From Streptomyces sennicomposti (lineage in GTDB: Bacteria; Actinomycetota; Actinomycetes; Streptomycetales; Streptomycetaceae), in assembly GCF_019890635.1 (NCBI RefSeq), contig NZ_JAIOAB010000031.1, forward strand, positions 18,344 through 82,343: DNA of 64,000 nucleotides, written 5' to 3'. Both the position numbers and the translations under genes were made by a program. Under the pieces are notes generated by a model. The model was not told the origin of the DNA. It saw only the letters and a list, made by a program, of their open reading frames with translations, and ran no database searches. Below are positions 8,291-16,138 of this stretch, piece after piece; positions within the stretch are counted from its first letter, which is position 1; every line of letters starts with the position of its first letter.

Positions 8291-8830
8291 TCAACCGGCG
8301 GTCAACGGGCCGATGCGGTAGAGGACCTCGTCGTGGTGGCTGTCGGGGAAGAGGCTGCCGGGGAACAGCACGCGGGTCTCGATGCGAGCCGAGTGCTTCT
8401 TGGCGAACTGCTTCAGCACCATGAGTATCGCCTTGTTCTCGGCGGACACCGTGGCCTCGACGTACCGGGCGCCCTGGGCCACCTGCCGGTCGGCCGCGGC
8501 CTGGAACAGCTTCACCCCGAGGAAGGGGATGCCGTGGCGCGGATTGACGGCGGTCTGCCAGACGAAGTAGGTCTCCGGCTCCTCGGGGCGGCGGTAACCG
8601 GTGAGGAAGCCGACGATCTCGTCGTCCACGGTCGCGATCAGCGAACCGTCGGTGAAGTCCCGGAACCACAGCGTGTAGTAGTAGATGCTGTTGGAGTCCA
8701 GGCCGGGCGTGTTCTCGACCAGTTTCCACACGGCCGGACCGTCCTCGGGCACCGGTGCCCGGAAGACCGCCTGCTTCTTCTCGGCGGTGCTCCGGTCCGC
8801 GCCGGCTGCGGGGGTGGTGCTGATCGTCAT
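8291..8830 (-). CDS. ectA: EctA-like diaminobutyrate acetyltransferase (GNAT)
   Basis: Encodes 179 residues with the EctA layout: an N-terminal FRAPVPEDGPAVWKLVENTPGLDSNS block (split here only by numbering), the central IVGFLTGYRRPEEPETYFVWQTAV, and an acetyl-CoA-binding region around PFLGVKLFQAAADRQ. EctA acetylates L-2,4-diaminobutyrate at N4. The gene follows the EctB-like gene by 40 bases, as in ectoine operons, but no ectoine synthase (EctC) is present in the window. Either N4-acetyl-diaminobutyrate is an intermediate here, or the enzyme uses a different acyl donor such as an acyl-ACP. GGAGAAAGGA lies upstream of the ATG. Confidence 0.85.
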   Translation of the reverse strand: MTISTTPAAGADRSTAEKKQAVFRAPVPEDGPAVWKLVENTPGLDSNSIYYYTLWFRDFTDGSLIATVDDEIVGFLTGYRRPEEPETYFVWQTAVNPRHGIPFLGVKLFQAAADRQVAQGARYVEATVSAENKAILMVLKQFAKKHSARIETRVLFPGSLFPDSHHDEVLYRIGPLTAG

Positions 8831-8870
8831 GGCGGGGGGATCCTTTCTCCGTCGGGGGTACCGGGCGCGG

Positions 8871-10133
8871 TCATGCCGTTTCGAAGACGGCGCGTTGCAC
8901 GATGCGCAGCCCCAGCTCCAGTTCGTCGCCGGAGATGGTCAGCGGGGGCAGCAGCTTGACGACCTGGCCATGTGCTCCGGAGGTCTCCACGAGCACTCCG
9001 AGTTCGAAGGCCCGGCGTGCGGCGCGGCCGGCGTGCCGGGGGTCGGAGAGCTCAAGGCCCCAGACCATCCCGCGGCCGCGGTAGGCGGATCCGCTGTGGT
9101 GCGCGGCGGTGTCGCGCAGCGCGGCTTCGATGGTCTGGGCGTGTGCCAGGGTCTGCTGCTTCAGCTTGTCGTCGGCCCAGTAGGTGTTGAGGGCGGCGGC
9201 CGCGGTGACGAAGGCCGGATTGTTGCCGCGGAACGTGCCGTTGTGTTCGCCCGGCTCCCAGACGTCCAGTTCCGGTCGGAACAGGCAGAGGGACATGGGC
9301 AGTCCGTACCCGCTGATGGACTTGGAGACGGTGACGATGTCCGGGGTGATGCCGGCCTCCTCGAAGGAGAAGAACGCGCCGGTGCGTCCGCAGCCCATCT
9401 GGATGTCGTCGACGATCAGCAGCATGTCGTGCTGCCGGCAGAGCTGGGCGAGGCGGCGCAACCACTGCGGACGGGCCACGTTGACGCCGCCCTCGCCCTG
9501 GATCGTCTCCACGATCACCGCGGCCGGCTTGTCCAGCCCCGACCCGTGGTCCCGGAGCAGCCGCTCGAACCACAGGAAGTCGGGCGTCTTCCCGCCCATG
9601 TAGTGGTCGAAGGGCATGGGAGCGGTGTGCACGAGCGGTACGCCGGCGCCGGCCCGCTTGAAGGCGTTGCCGGTCACCGCCAGGGAGCCCAGCGACATGC
9701 CGTGGAAGGCGTTGGTGAAGGAGACGACCGTCTCGCGCCCCTTGACCTTGCGTGCCAGCTTGAGGGCGGCTTCGACGGCGTTGGTTCCGGTCGGGCCCGG
9801 GAACATGACCTTGTAGGGCAGGTCCCGCGGGCGCAGGATCATGTTCTGGAAGAACTCGAGGAACGCGCGCTTGGCCGTGGTCGACATGTCCAGGCCGTGG
9901 GTGACGCCGTCGCGCTCCAGGTAGTCGAGCAGAGCGCGCTTCAGCACCGGGTTGTTGTGGCCGTAGTTGAGGGATCCGGCGCCGGCGAAGAAGTCCAGGT
10001 ACTCGTGCCCGTCCTCGTCGTACATCCGGCTGCCGTGCGCCCGGTCGAACACGGTGGGCCAGCCGCGGCAGTAGCTGCGTACCTCTGACTCAAGGGTCGT
10101 GAAGACGCTCAGGTCGGGCTGGATGAGCGTCAT
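8871..10133 (-). CDS. ectB: EctB-like diaminobutyrate--2-oxoglutarate aminotransferase
   Basis: Encodes 420 residues, full length for EctB. It carries near-consensus EctB blocks: VRSYCRGWPTVFDRA, FAGAGSLNYGHNNP, MFPGPTGTNAVE, VDDIQMGCGRTG and the PLP lysine in VSKSISGYG (Lys271). EctB converts aspartate semialdehyde and glutamate to L-2,4-diaminobutyrate. The start ATG overlaps the ACP gene stop (ATGA), so it is translationally coupled to the carrier protein gene. This physical coupling to an ACP, rather than to EctA and EctC, is atypical and argues for a paralogue recruited into secondary metabolism. Confidence 0.9.
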   Translation of the reverse strand: MTLIQPDLSVFTTLESEVRSYCRGWPTVFDRAHGSRMYDEDGHEYLDFFAGAGSLNYGHNNPVLKRALLDYLERDGVTHGLDMSTTAKRAFLEFFQNMILRPRDLPYKVMFPGPTGTNAVEAALKLARKVKGRETVVSFTNAFHGMSLGSLAVTGNAFKRAGAGVPLVHTAPMPFDHYMGGKTPDFLWFERLLRDHGSGLDKPAAVIVETIQGEGGVNVARPQWLRRLAQLCRQHDMLLIVDDIQMGCGRTGAFFSFEEAGITPDIVTVSKSISGYGLPMSLCLFRPELDVWEPGEHNGTFRGNNPAFVTAAAALNTYWADDKLKQQTLAHAQTIEAALRDTAAHHSGSAYRGRGMVWGLELSDPRHAGRAARRAFELGVLVETSGAHGQVVKLLPPLTISGDELELGLRIVQRAVFETA

Positions 10134-10399
10134 GCCGAGACCTGCTCGAGCCGGGTGCGCAGGACGAAGTCGGTGAAGGTGTCCACCGAGACGAAGTCGT
10201 CCGCGTCCAGGTCCTCCGGGTCGACGACCAGGCCGACGGAGTCCTCCATGGCCATCAGCATCTCGAGCATGGTGGTCGAGTCGAGGTGCAGGTCGTCGAA
10301 GAGCCTCACGTCGCCGGTGAGACCCGTGACGGGGCGTTCGAGGACGTCGGTGAGGGCGTTCTCGAGGGCGGTGACGACGTTCTGGCGATCCATGGGCAT
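10130..10399 (-). CDS. Stand-alone acyl carrier protein
   Basis: Encodes 89 residues with a four-helix carrier-protein pattern. The phosphopantetheine site is Ser41 in DDLHLDST, followed by the acidic helix II region TTMLEMLMAMEDSVG. Stand-alone ACPs of this type carry aminoacyl groups in butirosin (BtrI) and vicenistatin (VinL) pathways. The gene sits between the ligase gene (43 bases upstream) and the EctB-like gene (4-base overlap), so ligase, ACP and decarboxylase form one loading module. It is probably activated by the AcpS-type domain encoded two genes upstream. Confidence 0.88.
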   Translation of the reverse strand: MPMDRQNVVTALENALTDVLERPVTGLTGDVRLFDDLHLDSTTMLEMLMAMEDSVGLVVDPEDLDADDFVSVDTFTDFVLRTRLEQVSA

Positions 10400-10442
10400 G
10401 TCCTTGTGTGTGAGGAGTTGCTGCGGTCGGGTGGAAGGAGGA

Positions 10443-11993
10443 TCAGTGGGCCAGGCCGGCCCGCGGGGCCTCGGCGGTGACCGGGGCGGCCGAGGTCTGT
10501 TCGATCACAGCGGCCAGCTTCTTGCGGTCGACCTTGCCGTTGCCGTTGGTGGGCAGGGCGTCCAGGCGGACGCAGCGCCGCGGGATCTTGAAGGGTTCGA
10601 TGTGGTCGCGCATGCTCTCGCGCACCTCGTCGGCGCTGATGTCGGCGACCACGGCGAGGAGCGCGCCCCGCTTGCCCTCGGGGGGCAGTACGGCGGCCGA
10701 GGTCACCCCCTCGACGCGGGTGGCGGCGGCTTCCACCTCGGTGGCGCTCAGCCGGAATCCCCGCTCCTTGTACAGGTCGTCCCGGCGGCCGGAGAAGTAG
10801 AGGTAGCCCTCCTCGTCCAGCCGGCCGTAGTCGCCGGTGCGCAGCTCGGGGAACAGTCCCTCGGCACGGGGGAAACGCTCGGCGGTCAGCTCGGGGCGTT
10901 TCCAGTAGCCCGCCATGACGTTCGGACCGCGCACGACGAACTGGCCGATCTGCCCGGGAGGCAGCCGGTGGCCGTCGTCGTCGACGACGAAGACCTCGGT
11001 GCCCGGCAGCGGCAGGCCGCATGATCCCGGACGGTCGAGGTCTCCGTCCGGTGGCATGATCGCCGTGCGCTTGCACTCCGTGAGGCCGTACATCACCTGG
11101 ATCCTCAGCCGGGGCAGTGCGGCGCGCAGCGCGGACATGGTGGTTTCGGACAGGGCCGCTCCGGTGTTGGTCAGCAGCCGCAGCCGGCTCGGTCCTCCGC
11201 TGCTGCGGCGCAGCAGCCAGGCGAGCCGATCGGCGATGGAGGGCACGGCGGGCAGCACGGTCGCCCCGGCTTCCTCCAGACTGCGCAGCAACGGGGGTCC
11301 CGCCTCGGCGACCGAGCCCAGGTGCAGCCGGGCGCCGCTCAGCGCGGCGAGGTAGACCTGGTAGAGCCCGTAGTCGAAGGAGAGCGGCAGCGGGCAGTAC
11401 ACGACGTCGTCGCCGCGGTACCGCAGGCACTCCTGGATCGCGAAGACGGCGAAGAGCACCTGCTGGTGGGTGCCGACCACGGCCTTGGGCATCGAGGTGG
11501 TGCCGGAGGTGTAGATCAGGCTGACCGGGTCCACGGGCAGGGCGCTGCGGCCACCGGGGGCGAGCGGCACGTCGGTGTCCGTGTCGAGCGCGGTCCGGAC
11601 GAGCTCGTCGAGCCCGAGGAAGCGCACCTCGTGCTCGGCGGCGGTCCGTCCCGCACCGGGATCGTCGGAGACCAGCAGTTTGGGTTCGCAGTCCCGCAGC
11701 ACATGGTCCAGCGGCCCGCCGCGTACCTGCTCGTGCAGCACGCTGAAGACGGCGCCCAGGCGGGAGGCCGCGTAGAGCAGCACGGTGATGCCGATCCCGT
11801 CGGCCGCGGTGACGACGATCCGGTCGCCGCGCCGCAGTCCCTCGCGGTGCAGGAGCGCGGCCATCCTGGTGCTGGCGGAGGCGAGTTCTCCGTAGGTCAG
11901 GCTGCGGCTGTGCGAACTCAAAGCGGCCGATCGAGGGCTGCGGTCGGCGGCCGCCTCCAGCAGTTCGTGCAGCAGTTGCGCTGTACGGGCCAT
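10443..11993 (-). CDS. AMP-forming acyl/aminoacyl ligase
   Basis: Encodes 516 residues of the ANL adenylation family, stand-alone. The phosphate loop is YTSGTTSMPK (161-170). The YGLTECKR motif, the LRTGDYGRLDEEGYLYFSGRRDDLYK hinge region (shown in parts: TGDYG, GRRDD) and a C-terminal NGNGKVDRKK with the catalytic lysine are all present. It should activate a carboxylate as the adenylate and load it on the adjacent ACP. Relatives that pair with ACP and a DapDC-fold decarboxylase load aspartate- or glutamate-type acids. I cannot read the substrate from sequence. The start overlaps the preceding stop (TGATG). Confidence 0.85.
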   Translation of the reverse strand: MARTAQLLHELLEAAADRSPRSAALSSHSRSLTYGELASASTRMAALLHREGLRRGDRIVVTAADGIGITVLLYAASRLGAVFSVLHEQVRGGPLDHVLRDCEPKLLVSDDPGAGRTAAEHEVRFLGLDELVRTALDTDTDVPLAPGGRSALPVDPVSLIYTSGTTSMPKAVVGTHQQVLFAVFAIQECLRYRGDDVVYCPLPLSFDYGLYQVYLAALSGARLHLGSVAEAGPPLLRSLEEAGATVLPAVPSIADRLAWLLRRSSGGPSRLRLLTNTGAALSETTMSALRAALPRLRIQVMYGLTECKRTAIMPPDGDLDRPGSCGLPLPGTEVFVVDDDGHRLPPGQIGQFVVRGPNVMAGYWKRPELTAERFPRAEGLFPELRTGDYGRLDEEGYLYFSGRRDDLYKERGFRLSATEVEAAATRVEGVTSAAVLPPEGKRGALLAVVADISADEVRESMRDHIEPFKIPRRCVRLDALPTNGNGKVDRKKLAAVIEQTSAAPVTAEAPRAGLAH

Positions 11994-12922
11994 CAGGTCT
12001 CCTCGGCAACGGGGTGGAGGGCGTTCGCCGTGTCCGTCCTGCGGAAGGGGACGACAGTGGTGGCGGTGGCGGAGCAGACGAGCTCGGGGGCGTCGAGGAC
12101 CGCGGCGGCGCTCTCTCCCGCTCCCGGGCGGGCGCTGAGGACTTTGTGCGCCTCGAGTTCGACCACCCGGCGCAGCCTGGTCCGTCGCACCAGTCGCCCG
12201 CGTGCCTCGATGTAGTCGCCCGGCTTCACGGGTGCGGCGAAGCGGACATCGCTGTACTGGGCCAGCAGCCCCTCGTCGCCGTCCGTGCGGATGGTGATCT
12301 CGGTGACCAGATCGCCGAACAGGCGCAGGAGGCGGGCGCCGTCCACCAGGTCGCCCCCGTAGTGGGCTTCCTCCTGGCCGACTCGTACGCGCAGGAAGGC
12401 GGTGGCCTCCGGGGTCTGTTCACCCCGGGCACTGTGCTGGGCGGGGGCTGTCGTGTGGATGCTGGGCGGCGACACGGTGTCAGGCTCCTTCGGTTCGGCG
12501 GGTGCTGTTCGTCCGTTCTCGGCCGCCGCGCCGCCGGTGCCGGGGACGCCGATGGCGACTGCGGCCACGACGGTCTGTTTGTGGGTGATGGACACGGAGA
12601 CGGAGGGCGGGGCCCATCGGGCGGCTCTCCCGTGGAAGCGGACGGCGGGGGCGCCGTGCGGTGTGTGCGCCACGCATATCTCCCGCGGCGCCACGCCCTG
12701 GAGGAAGCCCCTGCCCAGGACCTTGAGAATGGCCTCCTTGGCGGCGAAGCGGCCCGAGAGGAACTCCAGGCGCCGTCGGCCGCCGAGCGTCTCGGCGTGG
12801 GCCAGTTCCTCCGGGGCGAAGCTGAAGCGCAGGAACCAGGGGCGCTCGACCAGACGGCGGAGTTCCGAGCAGTCGAGGACATCGACCCCGACCCGGACGG
12901 CCCGGCTTGCCGCGGTGGTCAT
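11993..12922 (-). CDS. Fusion of AcpS-type PPTase and 3-aminobutyryl-CoA ammonia-lyase-like hotdog
   Basis: Encodes 309 residues. Residues 1-126 are an AcpS-type 4'-phosphopantetheinyl transferase: VGVDVLDCSELRRLVER, FAAKEAILKVLGRG and SVSITHKQTVVAAVAIG are the metal/CoA-binding motifs. A Pro/Ala/Thr-rich linker (about 127-172) leads to a hotdog domain (173-295). That domain contains RVGQEEAHYGGDLVDGA, LFGDLVTE and FAAPVKPGDYIEARG, the pattern of 3-aminobutyryl-CoA ammonia-lyase (Kal) of lysine fermentation. So one chain may both activate the ACP and remove or add ammonia on a beta-aminoacyl thioester. It overlaps both neighbours (ATGA and TGATG). The Kal assignment is from recalled motifs and is moderately sure. 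Confidence 0.75.
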   Translation of the reverse strand: MTTAASRAVRVGVDVLDCSELRRLVERPWFLRFSFAPEELAHAETLGGRRRLEFLSGRFAAKEAILKVLGRGFLQGVAPREICVAHTPHGAPAVRFHGRAARWAPPSVSVSITHKQTVVAAVAIGVPGTGGAAAENGRTAPAEPKEPDTVSPPSIHTTAPAQHSARGEQTPEATAFLRVRVGQEEAHYGGDLVDGARLLRLFGDLVTEITIRTDGDEGLLAQYSDVRFAAPVKPGDYIEARGRLVRRTRLRRVVELEAHKVLSARPGAGESAAAVLDAPELVCSATATTVVPFRRTDTANALHPVAEET

Positions 12923-14205
12923 CCGGCCGCGGTGCGGAAGTCGACGAGGTGCTGCTTGGCGAGCAGATCCTCCGTGGTGTCGCGGTCCCGGACCAGATGG
13001 GCCCGCCCGCCGCGCACCATCACCTCGGCCGGGAAACCGTGACTGAGGAAGAGCCCGGGTGAGGCCGTGGGCCCGTAGGCCCCGGACCGCTCCACCGCCA
13101 GCAGATCCCCCGGCCGCACCTCCGGCAGCCGGACCTTCTTGGCGATGACGTCGTTGGGTGTGCACAGCGGCCCCGTCACGCTGTAGGGCCGCAGCGCTCC
13201 GGCGCCCCGGTTCCCCACGCGGCGGATCGGGAAGTTGCGCTTGACGAAGCTCCCGACACCGACGGCGGCCATGTGGTGGTTCGTGCCGCCGTCGGCGACG
13301 ACGAAGCTCTCCCCCATGGAGTTCTTCACATAGCGGGCCCGGATGAGGTACGTGCCGGCCGTGGCCGTCAGGAACCGGCCCAGCTCCGTGATCATCCGGC
13401 AGCGCGGGTTGCGCGCGGAGAAGGAGGAGAGGACGTCCGCCAGTGCGGTTCCCAGGGTGGCGAGGTCCAGATCCTCCTCGTTGTCGAAGTAGGCGACGCC
13501 GAGCCCACCGCCGAAGTCCACGGTCTCCAGGGGGAAGCCGAGCCGTCCGGCCAGCTCCTCGGCGGTGGCGAGGATCCGGCGGGTGTTGTGGACGACGTCC
13601 TCGTGGTTCAGGAACCGTGTCCCCATGTAGGCGTGCACCCCCTTCACCCGGACGCGGCGCAGGGCCGCGAGTCGGTGCTTGGAGTCGCGCAGTTCGGCTT
13701 CGTCGATGCCGAACTGCCGGGGCTTGCCTCCCATGGCCAGTCCTGACCCCTTGCTGCCGAAGGCGGGGTTCACTCGCAGAAGCACGGGGAACTCGTCGCG
13801 GCCGGCGGTTTCCAGCAGCGAGTCCAGCAGGTCGAGTTCGTCCAGCGATTCGCAGACGATCGCGTGGATTCCGGCTTCGACGCACGCGGTGAGTTCGCGT
13901 TCGTCCTTGCCGGGGCCGAGGAAGATGACGTCCTGGGGCGCGACCCCGGCGTGCAGGGCGGTGACCAGTTCGGCATAGGAGGAGACCTCGGCGCCGGCGC
14001 CGAACGAGTTCAGCAGTGCGCAGACACTGATGTTCGGGTTGGCTTTGAGCGAGTAGAAAACATCGACACCGGCCGGGAGAACGCCGCGCAGCTTGCGATA
14101 CGTGTCCTCCAGGATGTCCGCGTCGTAGACGAACAGAGGGGTGCCGAACTCCTCGGCGAGGGCCGCCATCGTATTGCCCTGGATGTGGTCGTTCGAGGTA
14201 GCCAT
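12919..14205 (-). CDS. PLP-dependent decarboxylase of the BtrK/VinO (DapDC-fold) type
   Basis: Encodes 428 residues with the alanine-racemase-type barrel and C-terminal beta domain of diaminopimelate/ornithine decarboxylases. The PLP lysine is Lys54 in FYSLKANPN, the phosphate-binding motif is VDFGGGLGVAYF, and the partner-subunit cysteine is in GPLCTPND. The C-terminal AVERSGAYGPTASPG, in place of the GAYGxSMxSxYN of LysA, resembles enzymes that act on carrier-protein-bound dicarboxylic amino acids. In that case it would convert an Asp- or Glu-type aminoacyl-ACP to an omega-amino-acyl-ACP. It is the first full-length gene of the operon. Its ribosome site is weak, and a short ORF ends four bases before the ATG. 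Confidence 0.82.
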   Translation of the reverse strand: MATSNDHIQGNTMAALAEEFGTPLFVYDADILEDTYRKLRGVLPAGVDVFYSLKANPNISVCALLNSFGAGAEVSSYAELVTALHAGVAPQDVIFLGPGKDERELTACVEAGIHAIVCESLDELDLLDSLLETAGRDEFPVLLRVNPAFGSKGSGLAMGGKPRQFGIDEAELRDSKHRLAALRRVRVKGVHAYMGTRFLNHEDVVHNTRRILATAEELAGRLGFPLETVDFGGGLGVAYFDNEEDLDLATLGTALADVLSSFSARNPRCRMITELGRFLTATAGTYLIRARYVKNSMGESFVVADGGTNHHMAAVGVGSFVKRNFPIRRVGNRGAGALRPYSVTGPLCTPNDVIAKKVRLPEVRPGDLLAVERSGAYGPTASPGLFLSHGFPAEVMVRGGRAHLVRDRDTTEDLLAKQHLVDFRTAAG

Positions 14206-14209
14206 GCAA

Positions 14210-14296
14210 TCACTGCCATCCGCCGTCGTCGGACCGGCGGCTTACGGTTCGCTCCTTCGTGAGTGAGCTGCCTGGGGTGGATGTCCGATCTTTCAT
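14210..14296 (-). CDS. Possible 28-codon leader ORF before the decarboxylase gene
   Basis: An ATG at 14296, preceded by GAGAGG, opens a 28-codon polar frame (Ser, Thr, Arg, Asp rich). It ends in TGA four bases before the decarboxylase ATG. Because the decarboxylase itself has only a weak GGATGG upstream, translational coupling through this leader is plausible. No similarity is recognised, and chance occurrence is possible. Confidence 0.35.
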   Translation of the reverse strand: MKDRTSTPGSSLTKERTVSRRSDDGGWQ

Positions 14297-14707
14297 CGCT
14301 CGCCTCTCGACTGGTTCGTTGTCCAGCAATCTCGATTCTGCGAGCTTTCACGCGGCAAAGGAAGGACTGACGGGTGGACAGAATCGGTCCTGACCTATTC
14401 AGGCCCGCGAGCGGACTTGTTGTCCGACGAATGAGGAGACGGCGGTCGCGATATTCCCCGTGCATACTGAATCAAACTTATGAAAAAGGCCCGGCTTCCC
14501 ACGGTGGCCGACGAGAGCGGCCGCACCGGCCGGCATGCCTGGACGTGCCCGGGGGGATCGCCGGGCAGGGTGGCGGAAGATCGCCGCAGGGTGGCGGAGG
14601 ATCGCCGGGCAGGGCGGTCCGGTCGTCCTGCCCGTCGGCGGGGACACCCGGACACGGGCCGGAAGGAGCACCCGCCCCGCGACGGATCGGATCAGGGCGA
14701 GACGGCC
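14297..14707. promoter_or_regulatory. Operon promoter region with inverted repeats and a short tandem repeat
   Basis: This 411-bp gene-free stretch has an AT-richer part at 14297-14490, unusual for the window, which should hold the leftward operon promoter. Inverted repeats: CTGG-N8-CCAG at 14311-14326, GGAC-N7-GTCC at 14376-14390 and CGGAC-N5-GTCCG at 14412-14426. The first and last share GGACAAC on the minus strand. At 14556-14617 a 21-23 bp unit GATCGCCGGGCAGGGTGGCG occurs three times in tandem. No convincing -35/-10 pair was found. Confidence 0.45.
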
Positions 14708-14995
14708 TCAATCCAGTTCGTAGTGCATGAGCGGCGCTTCAGCGCGCCGCAGGCACCATTCAGCCAGCTGAGGGCACGCGGCGGCGGCGCGCGCCCAGAT
14801 CTGCTCGGCGGTCGACTCCGCCTCGTTCAAGGACGCGACGCGCAGGAAGAGCCCGATGACCGGGTCAGGTCGTGACTGCAGATGCACGCTGACATGTTCG
14901 AGGACGTCCGGTGCGGTGGCTTCCAGCAGCTGCCTGATCTCGGCGGGCAGGGAGGCGTCGCCCGGAGGGGAGACAGCGAGGTGGACGAGGTACAT
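14708..14995 (-). CDS. Small hypothetical protein of the biosynthetic cluster
   Basis: Encodes 95 residues. The N-terminus YLVHLAVSPP suggests a beta strand, followed by amphipathic helices; there are two cysteines near the C-terminus and no signal peptide or transmembrane helix. The ATG at 14995 follows AGGACA. It begins 67 bases after the LuxR-type regulator stop and is separated from the decarboxylase gene by about 500 bp, so it is probably co-transcribed with the regulator. I do not recognise the family. Confidence 0.6.
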   Translation of the reverse strand: MYLVHLAVSPPGDASLPAEIRQLLEATAPDVLEHVSVHLQSRPDPVIGLFLRVASLNEAESTAEQIWARAAAACPQLAEWCLRRAEAPLMHYELD

Positions 14996-15062
14996 GAGGC
15001 AACTGTCCTATTCGGTTCGTCAATCCCTTCCACGCCGTGTCGATCAGCGACCATACGGACCG

Positions 15063-16040
15063 TCATGGCCGGACGAGCCCCCTCGCGACCGCGTGCACAC
15101 CGGCCTGGAAGCGGCTTCGCGCGCCAAGGTGGTCCATGAGTTTCGTGGCGATGCGGCGTGCCGTGCGAGCCGACACACCCAGCCGGGCCGCGACGGATTC
15201 GTCGGTGTGCCCTTGGGACAGCAGCCGCAGGACTTCCGTCTGCTGCGGACTCAGCCTCCGCGTGTCCGCGGGCGAGGAGGTCGCGCCCAGCGGCCGGGCG
15301 GACTGCCAGACGCAGTCGAACAGGGCGTACAGCGACGAGACCACCCCCGGCGTCTGCAGAACCACCGCTCCGGCGGCGGTGTCCTCGCAGTCGGCGGCGA
15401 CGACGGCGATCCTCCGGTCGCAGATGATCATGCGGTTCGGTAAGGAGGGGACGGTCCGTATGCGCCCGCCGAGCGTGGCCAGCCACTCCGCGTGCGCCAC
15501 GGTGGCGGGGTCGTTGCGGGCGCTGTCCAGATAGACGGTGCGCAGGCGGACACCGCGTTCCAGCAGGTTCTCGGCGAGCGGTCGCGAACTGCGCACGTTG
15601 GCCGCCGTCTGGGCTCCGCCCGGAGCGAACGTCAACAGCTCGTCATCGACCCTGTCGTACAGAGTCGCCAGGTAGTCGCGGACGCAGTCGACCCCGTTCA
15701 GGCGGAGCAACTCCTCCCGCGCCTGGGTGAACTCCGATTTGAGACGTACGGCGGCGGCCTGAGCCTCTTGGACACGTTTTTGCTGCGCGGCCAGCTCGGC
15801 CCGTTGCCTTGCCAGCAGGATGTCCGCGGCCAGGTGCGGGTCGACTGCGTGGAAATTCTGGGGATCTTCGGAGGAGCTCCGTATCAGGGCCAGTTCGCTG
15901 AGGGTGTCGAGTGCTGTCAGTACCGCCTGCTCGGTCAGCTGGAGTCGGCGCGACAGATCGGCCACTCCGTCGTGCGGGTGCGCCAGCATCTCGCGGTAGA
16001 CCACCTCGGCCGTGGCGTCCATTCCCAGAACATCGAACAT
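15063..16040 (-). CDS. LuxR-type transcriptional regulator with TrmB-like N-terminus
   Basis: Encodes 325 residues. The N-terminus (about 5-60) looks like a TrmB-type winged helix (LGMDATAEVVYREML, then RLQLTEQAVLTALDTLSEL). A coiled-coil segment (about 75-115) and a phospholipase-D-like or effector region follow. The C-terminal HTH (about 262-320) reads LSPQQTEVLRLLSQGHTDESVAARLG. Proteins of this layout are common pathway-specific regulators in Streptomyces gene clusters. AAGGGGG precedes the ATG. It lies between the CGNR regulator and the small hypothetical gene, all leftward, and probably activates the main operon. Confidence 0.82.
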   Translation of the reverse strand: MFDVLGMDATAEVVYREMLAHPHDGVADLSRRLQLTEQAVLTALDTLSELALIRSSSEDPQNFHAVDPHLAADILLARQRAELAAQQKRVQEAQAAAVRLKSEFTQAREELLRLNGVDCVRDYLATLYDRVDDELLTFAPGGAQTAANVRSSRPLAENLLERGVRLRTVYLDSARNDPATVAHAEWLATLGGRIRTVPSLPNRMIICDRRIAVVAADCEDTAAGAVVLQTPGVVSSLYALFDCVWQSARPLGATSSPADTRRLSPQQTEVLRLLSQGHTDESVAARLGVSARTARRIATKLMDHLGARSRFQAGVHAVARGLVRP

Positions 16041-16138
16041 GCGATTCCCCCTTTTCGAGCGGCGTGCGGTAGCGGGACTACGGAACGCGGGAGTCTCGAT
16101 ACCACGAAGTCACGACGACCGTCGATCGGGCGGCGCGG

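Noticed and set aside
8291..10133. Ectoine biosynthesis operon
   Set aside because: EctA and EctB homologues are present, but there is no ectC, and the gene order and coupling to an ACP do not fit ectABCD.
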